64,000 nucleotides of DNA from Bacillus_BD sp963708895 (lineage in GTDB: Bacteria > Bacillota > Bacilli > Bacillales > Cytobacillaceae). The position numbers were made by a program, and so were the translations under genes. The DNA is taken from NCBI GenBank assembly GCA_963708895.1, contig CAVPUE010000002.1, positions 434,001-498,000 on the forward strand, read 5' to 3'. Below are positions 53,738-62,055 of this stretch, in pieces (within the stretch, counting starts at the first letter, position 1; every line of letters begins with the position of its first letter). The notes under the pieces were generated by a model. That model had not been told where the DNA came from. It ran no database searches and was given only the letters and a program-made list of their open reading frames with translations.

Positions 53738-56547
53738 ATGTGTCATAAATATGTAGTAGTTGATTTGGAAACAACAGGGAATTCCGTAAAAAAAGGTGAT
53801 AGGATTATTCAATTTGCAGCCGTTGTCGTCAATAATGGAAAAATTGAAGACTGTTTTTCATCTTTATTAAACCCTGGGCAACCGATTCCTATTTTTATAG
53901 AAGAATTAACGGGATTAACAGATGAAATGGTTAAAGATGCTCCCGTTTTTGCTGAAATTGCACCAAGGGTTTTAGAAATGCTTGAGGGTGCTTATTTTGT
54001 TGCTCATAATGTTTTATTTGACTTATCCTTTTTGCAAGATGAATTACTGTTGGCAGGGTATAAGGGGTTTTATGGCTCTGTACTTGATACAGTAGAAATG
54101 GCAAGAATTCTTTTTCCTACTAGTGATAGTTTTAAACTATCAGATCTTGCCTTGCAGGAGCAATTTAGACACATGAGCGTCCACATCAAGCAGATAGTGA
54201 TGCTTATGTCACAGCAGAGTTACTGCTTATTTTATTGGAGAAATTACATAAATTACCGTTAAAAACATTAAAGCAACTTTATGCTTTATCAAATAGTTTA
54301 AAGAGCGATTTAAACGAAATGATCGAAGACATTATTCTTGAAAAAGAAAGAAATGTCGAACAAATACCAGAATATCTTGAGGAATATAACGGTTTATATA
54401 TCAGAAAGATGAAAGATGAAACGATCGAGACCGAGACAATAGATATCCAGTATCCCGAAACGGACCATCAAAAAGAGAGAATACTTACAAGCGCTTTTCC
54501 ACAGTATGAGAAAAGAAGTGGTCAGTATCGAATGATGGATTCTGTTTATCGTTCCTTTCAAGAAAGTCAACATGCATTAATCGAAGCGGGTACTGGAGTT
54601 GGAAAATCATTAGGTTATTTATTGCCTGCTGTATTTCAAGCTAAAATAGCAAAAGAACCAATTATTATTAGCACCCACACTACTCAGCTTCAAGAGCAAT
54701 TGTTAAATAAAGAAATCCCTTTATTAAAAAGAGTACTTTCTTTTCCTTTTAAAGTGGTTTTGCTAAAAGGGAAAGGACATTATATTAACTTAAAAAAATT
54801 TGCGCTCTTTCTAAAAGAATACGATGATAATTACGATACTGCACTGACCAAAATGCAAATTTTAGTATGGTTAACACAAACGATGACAGGGGATAAAGAT
54901 GAACTCAATTTATCAAGTGGTGGACAATTCTTTTGGCAAAGAATCAAATATGTTGACCATTCTTTTATTAACAACCATTCTCCAGATAAATATGATTATT
55001 ATTTGAAGACAAGAAGAGAGGCGCAATCAGCGGATATCCTTATTGTCAATCATAGTTTATTATTAACAGATCTTATCGCTTCAGACAAAATGTTGCCGTC
55101 GACAAATTATTTAATTATTGATGAAGGCCATCATTTAGAAAAAACAGCAGGAAAATATTTTGGATTACAACTAGATTATGCGTCCATTAGATTCTTACTA
55201 CAACAATTGGGTTTATTTGAGCAAAAACAACTACTATACAAAGTTGAAAAATGCTTTGAGGAAAGTGGCATCCATACAAATAAATTGATCCATATGGGGA
55301 AGCTAAATGAAATAGTTGCAGATTTATTTGTGGAAATGGATCAATTATTTAAAATCATTGCCTTGTATGCTAAAAAAAGAGTGAAACATAAAAGTGAATC
55401 TTACCCTAGTTCGCTTCAATGTATTTTTACGCTTGATGGTACAAAGGAAAGTAAATCAGTACTAGCAGAAGCGGAAAAGTTTTTATTTTTGTTAAAAGAT
55501 TTAACGAATGCATTAAACAAACGTTATGAATGGTTAGTAACGAAACTACAATCTAAATCAGCTCGTCAAAAAGCTATTTTAGATGAATTAACGCTGTGGC
55601 TTACTAAATCTGAACGTACAATACAGAGTATTAGACAATTAATACTACAGCCGAAAAATGAAAGAATCTCATGGATTGAGATTGATACGAGATCAAGGCA
55701 AAATAAAACAACGCTGTATTCACAACCGATTTCGGTTTCAAATAGTTTGAAGGAATCTTTATTTCAAAACAAGAAAAGTGTGATTATTACCTCTGCTACC
55801 TTGAGTGTAAAAGGATCTTTTCAATATTTAATGGAGGGGCTTGGACTAGATCCGACAAGCTGTCATCAAGAAATCATTCCTTCTTCGTTTGATTATCATA
55901 AACAATTACAATTGATTATTTCAAATGATTTACCAGAAATCAATGCAGTTTCGTTGGATGAGTATGTATCCGCAATTGCAGAACATATCATATCGATTGC
56001 AGAAGCTACAAAAGGACGTCTTTTAATTTTATTTACATCTTACGAAATGTTAAAAAATACTTACGCTGTTATTAAAGAAAGTGGATTTTTACAGGATTAT
56101 TCGATCATGGCACAAGGCATTACAAGCGGAAGTAGAGAGCGGCTTGTTAGAAATTTTAGGCGTTTTGACAAAGCCATCCTTTTTGGGACGAGCAGTTTTT
56201 GGGAAGGAATCGATATACCTGGTGATGACTTGTCCAGTTTGATTATGGTTAGGTTACCATTTACTCCTCCTGATGAACCTGTAACAGCTGTAAGATGTCA
56301 ACAAATAAAAGATAGAGGCGGCAATTCGTTTTATGAGTATTCTTTACCAGAAGCGGTTATTCGTTTTAAACAAGGTTTTGGGCGACTCATACGAACCAAC
56401 CAGGACAAAGGGATTTTAATCATTTTTGATCGTCGAGTTCGAACAACAAAATACGGAAAAATATTTCTTGACTCTCTGCCAGCGATTGAAGCAAAAGACT
56501 TATCGATTGATGAAACGGTCTCCCTTATCGATCAATGGTTAGAATAA
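53738..56547 (+). pseudogene. dinG: DinG-type exonuclease/helicase, apparent frameshift
   Basis: In Bacillus DinG has an N-terminal DEDDh 3'-5' exonuclease domain (VVVDLETTGNSV, then VAHNVLFDLSFL) fused to an XPD-like helicase fold (EAGTGVGKSLGYLLPA, DEGHH, TSATLS, FGTSSFWEGIDIPG, QGFGRLIR). The first frame loses homology after LQEQFR near 54170. The exonuclease ending HERPHQADSDAYVTAELLL is in another frame that continues into the helicase domain. One missing base (or two extra) at about 54167-54172 explains it, the only non +1 case here. Repair gives about 936 residues, normal for the family. Confidence 0.88.
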
Positions 56548-56611
56548 AAAAGGGCTGCATGTAAGCAGCCTAATTGGACGGTTTGAACTAGAATATATTT
56601 TAATGAAAAAG

Positions 56612-56642
56612 TTGAACCAATTTCCAAAGTTCCTGTTATAAT
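56612..56642 (+). promoter_or_regulatory. Candidate SigA promoter before ypmB
   Basis: TTGAAC, 19 bases, then TATAAT with TGn extension (TGTTATAAT). A modest hairpin GGCTGC/GCAGCC (about 56553-56570) lies just after dinG. Confidence 0.5.
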
Positions 56643-56750
56643 AATTCTTAAGACTGGCCTGTTACATTATTATATCCGTTTTGAATTCTAATATAGGTAG
56701 AAAATAATGGTCTATTAATGGTAATCGATCATAATAAAAGAGTGATGTTA

Positions 56751-57224
56751 GTGAAAAAGTGGTTTCTCATTATTAGTTTTGTCGTTATAATCATAATTAC
56801 AATTGGTACGATAATTTATTTAAATGCAATACAACCTCTTAAGTCTGCGGAAGAAAAAGCGATTGAAATAGCGATGGCGGAGACACCATTAACAGTGGTA
56901 GATGAGTTCAATATCTATAACGGCGAAGAGACCTATTATGTACTTCAAGGGAAAAATGAAGATGGAACCAAATTGATTGTTTGGGTTCCAGAAGAAAAAG
57001 GAAAATTGATGGTTAAAAAAGCGTCTGATGGGATCACGAAAAAACAGGCGATTGATACCGTATCTGCTGAAATAGCTACTGATTCAATCATTACGGTAAA
57101 ACTCGGGATGGAAAAAGGAATTCCGCTTTGGGAAGTTCACTCCAGAACGAAAGGGCATTTATTAAATTATTATTCTGTTGAATTTGAAACAGGCAAATGG
57201 CTAAAGAAAATTGAAAATCTTTAA
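56751..57224 (+). CDS. ypmB: YpmB-like membrane-anchored protein (DUF5590)
   Basis: A 157-residue protein with an N-terminal membrane anchor (about residues 4-26) and an extracytoplasmic domain resembling PepSY-like repeats: AEEKAIEIAMAETPLTVVDE and SDGITKKQAIDTVSAE, ending YYSVEFETGKWLK. GTG 56751 is chosen (GAGTGATG just upstream); ATG 56745 and ATG 56718 are in-frame options. The position between dinG and aspB matches B. subtilis ypmB; the tiny ypmA of B. subtilis was not found. Confidence 0.78.
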   Translation: MKKWFLIISFVVIIIITIGTIIYLNAIQPLKSAEEKAIEIAMAETPLTVVDEFNIYNGEETYYVLQGKNEDGTKLIVWVPEEKGKLMVKKASDGITKKQAIDTVSAEIATDSIITVKLGMEKGIPLWEVHSRTKGHLLNYYSVEFETGKWLKKIENL

Positions 57225-57287
57225 GGGAAAAACTGTTATTAAAGCATTACTATATATAACTGAAAATTTAAGGGGACATGGAAAAAA

Positions 57288-58478
57288 ATGGAACTTAAAC
57301 TTGCAAATAGAGTAAAAGCATTAACACCGTCTTCTACTTTAGCGATTACTGCAAAAGCAAAAGAATTGAAAGCGGCTGGTCATGATGTTATTGGATTAGG
57401 TGCAGGGGAGCCGGATTTCAACACTCCACAGCATATCATTGATGCCGCAACAAAATCGATGAATGAAGGTCATACCAAATATACTCCTTCAGGAGGATTA
57501 CCTTTACTTAAAGAAGAAATCGTAAAGAAGTTCCAGCGTGATCAAGCAATCAATTATGAAGTGAATGAAGTGATGGTAGCAAGCGGGGCCAAACATGCTC
57601 TATATACACTATTTCAAGTTTTACTTGATGAAGGTGATGAAGTAATCATCCCAACACCTTATTGGGTGAGTTACCCAGAACAAGTAAAATTAGCTGGTGG
57701 TGTACCTGTCTATGTAGAAGGACATGAAAATAATGAATTTAAAATAACACCTAACCAATTAGAGGCGGTTATTACAAATAGAACAAAGGCAGTGATTATT
57801 AACTCACCTAGTAATCCGACAGGAATGATTTATTCAAAAGAGGAATTGGCTGCACTTGGAGCGGTCTGTTTAGCTAAAGATATTCTTATTGTATCGGATG
57901 AGATTTATGAAAAATTAATATATGGCGAAAATAAGTATGTTTCAATTGCTCAGATTTCTCCAGAATTGAAAGAGCAAACAATCATTATTAATGGTGTTTC
58001 AAAATCCCATTCTATGACAGGTTGGAGAATTGGCTATGCTGCGGGCAATAAAGAAATCATTAAAGCCATGACTAACCTTGCCAGCCACAGCACATCAAAC
58101 CCAACGACAACAGCACAATATGGTGCTATTGCGGCATACAGCGGTCCACAGGATGATGTTGAAATGATGCGAAAAGCATTTGAAGAACGGTTGATGGTGA
58201 TTTATGATCAATTGATTCAAATTCCAGGCTTTTCTTGCATAAAACCACAAGGGGCATTCTATCTTTTCCCAAACGCGATGAAAGCAGCTAAAGTTTGTGG
58301 ATATAATACAGTTGATGAGTTTTCAACTGCTTTACTAGAGGAAGCAAATGTTGCAGTCGTTCCTGGTTCTGGCTTTGGTTCACCAGAAAATATTCGTTTA
58401 TCCTATGCAACTTCTCTTGAATTATTAGAAAATGCCGTCGCTCGAATAAAGGATTTTGTGGCAAAGAAAACGAAATAA
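57288..58478 (+). CDS. aspB: Aspartate aminotransferase (class I)
   Basis: PLP enzyme of 396 residues interconverting aspartate and oxaloacetate. Motifs: GLGAGEPDFNTPQH, INSPSNPTGMIYSKEEL, VSDEIYEKLIYG and the PLP lysine in NGVSKSHSMTGWRIGYAAG. ATG 57288 lies 63 bases after ypmB. It is followed by asnS, which uses aspartate-derived asparagine, the B. subtilis order. Confidence 0.95.
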   Translation: MELKLANRVKALTPSSTLAITAKAKELKAAGHDVIGLGAGEPDFNTPQHIIDAATKSMNEGHTKYTPSGGLPLLKEEIVKKFQRDQAINYEVNEVMVASGAKHALYTLFQVLLDEGDEVIIPTPYWVSYPEQVKLAGGVPVYVEGHENNEFKITPNQLEAVITNRTKAVIINSPSNPTGMIYSKEELAALGAVCLAKDILIVSDEIYEKLIYGENKYVSIAQISPELKEQTIIINGVSKSHSMTGWRIGYAAGNKEIIKAMTNLASHSTSNPTTTAQYGAIAAYSGPQDDVEMMRKAFEERLMVIYDQLIQIPGFSCIKPQGAFYLFPNAMKAAKVCGYNTVDEFSTALLEEANVAVVPGSGFGSPENIRLSYATSLELLENAVARIKDFVAKKTK

Positions 58479-58481
58479 GTA

Positions 58482-58517
58482 TAAAAAAGCGAGAATCGAT
58501 TGATTTTCGCTTTTTTA
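58482..58517 (+). terminator. Terminator after aspB
   Basis: AAAAAAGCGAGAATC pairs with GATTTTCGCTTTTTT (one wobble pair) over a 4-base loop. Confidence 0.85.
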
Positions 58518-58532
58518 TTATCTTTTCCATCA

Positions 58533-58562
58533 TTTTCACTTTACGATTAGAAATGATATAAT
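58533..58562 (+). promoter_or_regulatory. Candidate SigA promoter for asnS
   Basis: TGATATAAT at 58554-58562 is a perfect extended -10; TTTTCA at 58533 could serve as -35. The leader would be only about 50 bases, too short for a T-box. Confidence 0.5.
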
Positions 58563-58617
58563 CAATCGTAATACATAGTTAAATTTGCATGAAATTGTTT
58601 TTGGAGGGAACCAAAAC

Positions 58618-59913
58618 ATGATAAAAACAACGATTTCGGAAGTACCTAAATATGTTGACCAAGAAGTGACGATTGGCGTTTGGGTTGCTAATAAACGATC
58701 AAGTGGAAAAATTGCTTTTTTACAATTGCGTGATGGAACAGGTTTTATCCAAGGCGTCATCGTTAAAGCAGAAGTAGCAGAAGAAGTTTTTCAAGAAGCG
58801 AAAGCTCTTACACAAGAATCATCATTATATGTAACAGGGATTGTCCAGAAGGATGAACGATCTCCATTTGGGTATGAACTGCAGGTAAAAGAAATAAAGG
58901 TGATTCATCATGCTGTTGACTACCCGATAACACCAAAAGAACATGGAACCGAGTTTTTAATGGATCATCGTCATCTCTGGTTACGTTCTCGCCGTCAACA
59001 TGCTGTGATGAAGGTGCGAAATGAAATTATTCGCTCTACCTATGAATATTTTAATCAAAATGGTTTTGTGAAAGTAGATCCACCAATTTTAACAGGGAGT
59101 GCTCCAGAAGGAACCACCGAGTTATTTGCGACAAAGTATTTTGATGAAGATGCGTACCTTTCACAAAGTGGACAATTATATATGGAAGCAGCAGCAATGG
59201 CATTAGGGAAGGTTTTTTCATTCGGTCCTACTTTTAGAGCGGAGAAATCAAAAACAAGACGTCATTTAATTGAATTTTGGATGATCGAGCCTGAAATGGC
59301 TTTTGTTGAATTTGAAGAAAGTTTACAAGTACAAGAAGAGTATGTTACTTATATTGTTCAATCTGTTCTTAAAAATTGTCAGTTAGAATTAAAAACTCTT
59401 GGTAGAGATACGAGTAAATTAGAGAATATTTCAGTACCATTTCCGCGAATCACTTACGATGACGCAATCACATTTTTACATGAGAAGGGTTTTGATGATA
59501 TCGAGTGGGGAGATGATTTCGGTGCACCACATGAAACAGCTATTGCCGAAAACTATGAAAAACCTGTGTTCATTACCCATTATCCAACATCATTAAAACC
59601 ATTTTATATGCAACCAGATCATAATCGTGATGAGGTTGTACTCTGTGCCGATTTAATTGCACCAGAAGGATACGGAGAAATCATTGGTGGGTCTGAACGG
59701 GTATATGATTACGATTTATTAGAAAAGAGATTGAAATCGCATCAATTAGATCTATCTGCTTATAAATGGTATTTAGAATTAAGACAATATGGTTCAGTAC
59801 CCCATTCAGGTTTTGGTCTCGGCTTAGAAAGAACGGTTGCCTGGATCAGCGGAGTTGAGCATGTGAGAGAAAGCATTCCATTTCCAAGATTATTAAATAG
59901 ACTCTATCCATAA
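58618..59913 (+). CDS. asnS: Asparaginyl-tRNA synthetase
   Basis: Class IIb synthetase of 431 residues charging tRNA-Asn. N-terminal OB-fold anticodon-binding domain (about 1-110), then motif 2 (FGPTFRAEKSKTRRHLIEF) and motif 3 (GFGLGLERTVAWI). ATG 58618 is chosen for TGGAGGG about 9 bases upstream and family alignment; the in-frame start at 58585 adds 11 residues. Gene order aspB-asnS-dnaD is that of B. subtilis. Confidence 0.95.
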   Translation: MIKTTISEVPKYVDQEVTIGVWVANKRSSGKIAFLQLRDGTGFIQGVIVKAEVAEEVFQEAKALTQESSLYVTGIVQKDERSPFGYELQVKEIKVIHHAVDYPITPKEHGTEFLMDHRHLWLRSRRQHAVMKVRNEIIRSTYEYFNQNGFVKVDPPILTGSAPEGTTELFATKYFDEDAYLSQSGQLYMEAAAMALGKVFSFGPTFRAEKSKTRRHLIEFWMIEPEMAFVEFEESLQVQEEYVTYIVQSVLKNCQLELKTLGRDTSKLENISVPFPRITYDDAITFLHEKGFDDIEWGDDFGAPHETAIAENYEKPVFITHYPTSLKPFYMQPDHNRDEVVLCADLIAPEGYGEIIGGSERVYDYDLLEKRLKSHQLDLSAYKWYLELRQYGSVPHSGFGLGLERTVAWISGVEHVRESIPFPRLLNRLYP

Positions 59914-59929
59914 AAGAAGAATTTCTTAT

Positions 59930-60016
59930 GAAAAGGTGTCATAGATCTCTAGAAAATTCAGTTTGTAGGCATACTACTCACTAATGATAGAGAACTATGG
60001 CATCTTTCATATTTTA
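59930..60016 (+). other. Large imperfect hairpin between asnS and dnaD
   Basis: A left arm around GAAAAGGTGTCATAGATCTCT and a right arm around AGAGAACTATGGCATCTTTC are largely complementary, with a few mismatches or G-U pairs and about 40 bases between. It may be the asnS terminator or a structured RNA; no T run follows directly. Confidence 0.4.
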
Positions 60017-60080
60017 AAGGCATTCTAGTCTTTAAGAGGGGAGTTTTACTGTTATCCACCTTTCGAACAATTTTTCTTCA

Positions 60081-60089
60081 TGTTATACT
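60081..60089 (+). promoter_or_regulatory. Candidate extended -10 promoter for dnaD
   Basis: TGTTATACT, five of six -10 with TGn extension, ends 17 bases before the dnaD start. The leader would be very short. Confidence 0.4.
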
Positions 60090-60106
60090 AATTAAGAGGT
60101 GTTCAA

Positions 60107-60805
60107 ATGAGTAAAACAAAGTTATTAAATTGGTTTAAAGAAGGTCAAATTACGATTCCAGCTACGCTTTTAACGCATTACAAAAACCTGAAAATAAATG
60201 AACATGAGCTTGTATTATTATTGCAGCTTATCTCTCATTTAGATAAAGGAAATGAATTTCCTACTCCGATTGAACTTGCCTCTTCCATGACTATTTCTGT
60301 TTCAGATTGCTCAGAATACTTGAGAAGTTTAATTCAAAAGGGCCTCATTAAAATTATGGAAGACTCTACAAATGAAGGAATTCGATTTGAAAAGTATTCC
60401 CTAGATCCATTATGGGAAAAGTTAATCGACTATTTCTTAATGGACGAACAGCATAAAGAAGTTGAAGTCACAAAACAAGAAGAAACAAATTTATATACAT
60501 GTTTTGAACAAGAATTTGGCAGGCCACTTTCACCATTTGAATGTGAATCACTTTCGATGTGGATTGATGACGATCATCATGATCCGGTAATAATAAAATC
60601 TGCTTTAAGAGAAGCTGTTATTTCAGGAAAACTAAACTTTCGCTACATTGATCGAATCCTTTTTGATTGGAAGAGGAATGGGATCAAAACGATTGAACAG
60701 GCAAAGAGCCATGGTCGTAATGTAAGACAACATCAAAAACAAAAATCAAAAGTAGAAACCGTCCAAAAGCAAGCACTACCTTTTTACAATTGGCTTGAAA
60801 ATTAG
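60107..60805 (+). CDS. dnaD: DNA replication initiation protein DnaD
   Basis: Primosomal protein of 232 residues needed at oriC and for restart in low-GC Firmicutes. It has an N-terminal winged-helix oligomerisation domain (DDBH1, about 1-100) and a C-terminal DDBH2 domain (about 125-200, FEQEFGRPLSPFECESLSMW) with the YIDRILFDWKRNGI motif for DNA binding. ATG 60107 follows AGAGGTGTTCA. It is followed by nth as in B. subtilis. Confidence 0.95.
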   Translation: MSKTKLLNWFKEGQITIPATLLTHYKNLKINEHELVLLLQLISHLDKGNEFPTPIELASSMTISVSDCSEYLRSLIQKGLIKIMEDSTNEGIRFEKYSLDPLWEKLIDYFLMDEQHKEVEVTKQEETNLYTCFEQEFGRPLSPFECESLSMWIDDDHHDPVIIKSALREAVISGKLNFRYIDRILFDWKRNGIKTIEQAKSHGRNVRQHQKQKSKVETVQKQALPFYNWLEN

Positions 60806-60817
60806 CGAAATGAACTT

Positions 60818-60852
60818 TCAGGTGGGGGTCTAGCCACCTGATTTATTTATTT
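60818..60852 (+). terminator. Hairpin between dnaD and nth
   Basis: TCAGGTGG pairs with CCACCTGA over an 8-base loop, followed by T-rich but interrupted sequence. Possibly a partial terminator inside the dnaD-nth-ypoC operon. Confidence 0.55.
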
Positions 60853-60894
60853 TCAAATGATTGGTAAATACTAGAAATTAGGAAAGGTGCGAAC

Positions 60895-61548
60895 ATGTTA
60901 AATAGAAACGAAATTAGATTATGTTTGGACAAAATGGGGGAAATGTACCCTGATGCGCATTGTGAATTAAACCATAAAAATCCATTTGAATTAGTGATAG
61001 CAGTCCTTCTTTCTGCACAATGTACGGATGTACTTGTCAATAAAGTGACAAAAGAGCTGTTTCAAAAATATAAGTCTCCCGAAGATTATTTGAATGTTTC
61101 TCTTGAAGAATTACAGCAAGATATTCGCTCAATCGGTTTATTTAGAAATAAGGCTAAAAACATTCAAAACTTATGTAAAATGTTAATAGAAGAGTATGAT
61201 GGCATCGTGCCAAATATCCGAGATGAGTTAATAAAATTTCCCGGGGTTGGAAGAAAAACAGCTAATGTGGTTGTATCAGTTGCCTATGGGGTTCCAGCAA
61301 TCGCAGTTGATACACATGTAGAAAGAGTTAGCAAGCGCTTAGGTTTTTGTCGATGGAAAGATACCGTATTAGAAGTTGAACAAACATTAATGAAAAAGGT
61401 TCCAAAAGAGGAATGGTCGGTGACCCACCACCGTATGATATTTTTTGGTCGCTATCACTGTAAAGCACAAAATCCTCAATGTCCAGCTTGTCCACTTTTA
61501 GACCTTTGTCGGGAAGGTAAAAAACGAATGAAAGCGCGGGAGAAATAA
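60895..61548 (+). CDS. nth: Endonuclease III
   Basis: DNA glycosylase/AP lyase for oxidised pyrimidines; 217 residues. Helix-hairpin-helix FPGVGRKTANVVV with catalytic Lys in GRKTA and Asp in VDTHVERVSKRLG. The iron-sulphur cluster cysteines are CKAQNPQCPACPLLDLC. ATG 60895 follows GGAAAGGTGCGAAC. The stop is followed immediately by the ypoC start. Confidence 0.96.
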   Translation: MLNRNEIRLCLDKMGEMYPDAHCELNHKNPFELVIAVLLSAQCTDVLVNKVTKELFQKYKSPEDYLNVSLEELQQDIRSIGLFRNKAKNIQNLCKMLIEEYDGIVPNIRDELIKFPGVGRKTANVVVSVAYGVPAIAVDTHVERVSKRLGFCRWKDTVLEVEQTLMKKVPKEEWSVTHHRMIFFGRYHCKAQNPQCPACPLLDLCREGKKRMKAREK

Positions 61549-62055
61549 ATGAATGGTCAAACAATTGAAATACCTGAGGAATGGTTCATACTAACCGATC
61601 AGCGAGAAATGGAATGGATTGATGAATATAATGATGCATTTAATCCAAAGATACCATTGCTTTATGAGAATGCAAATCTTAAAGGATTAGCAACTTTCAT
61701 TCCATGGACCATTCCTGACGAAACAGTTCCGAAACTGTTATTGGAATGGAATAGGATTAGGGAAGAGTTAAAAGAGGGATTTACAAAACGAGATTTATCC
61801 AAGACGGAAAGGCCGATGAAAAAGGGAATAGGGCTATTATTTGAAGTGATCTATTGGACAAATCATCAACCCGTTGATGTTCATACAGTTGTGATGGAGT
61901 CATTACAAATTAAACCCATTAATATTCGTGAAAGGGTAGATTATATCATTCTAAATCCAAATAAATTTCATTCTTTTATTCAACTGTCTGAAGCTTTCAT
62001 TGAAATGGAAAAATTGTTTAGGAAACATGCGGTCATGAATAAAGCAAATCGATAA
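61549..62055 (+). CDS. ypoC: YpoC family protein
   Basis: A 168-residue soluble protein of unknown function, starting directly at the nth stop codon (TAA then ATG). Recognisable stretches are FIPWTIPDETVPKLLLEWN and LLFEVIYWTNHQPV. Its place between nth and ponA, and its length, match B. subtilis ypoC. The convergent ponA frame runs into its 3' end, which is probably artefactual. Confidence 0.85.
   Translation: MNGQTIEIPEEWFILTDQREMEWIDEYNDAFNPKIPLLYENANLKGLATFIPWTIPDETVPKLLLEWNRIREELKEGFTKRDLSKTERPMKKGIGLLFEVIYWTNHQPVDVHTVVMESLQIKPINIRERVDYIILNPNKFHSFIQLSEAFIEMEKLFRKHAVMNKANR

Noticed and set aside
58500..58617. T-box leader for asnS
   Set aside because: The likely promoter leaves only about 50 bases of leader, with no T-box sequence or antiterminator.
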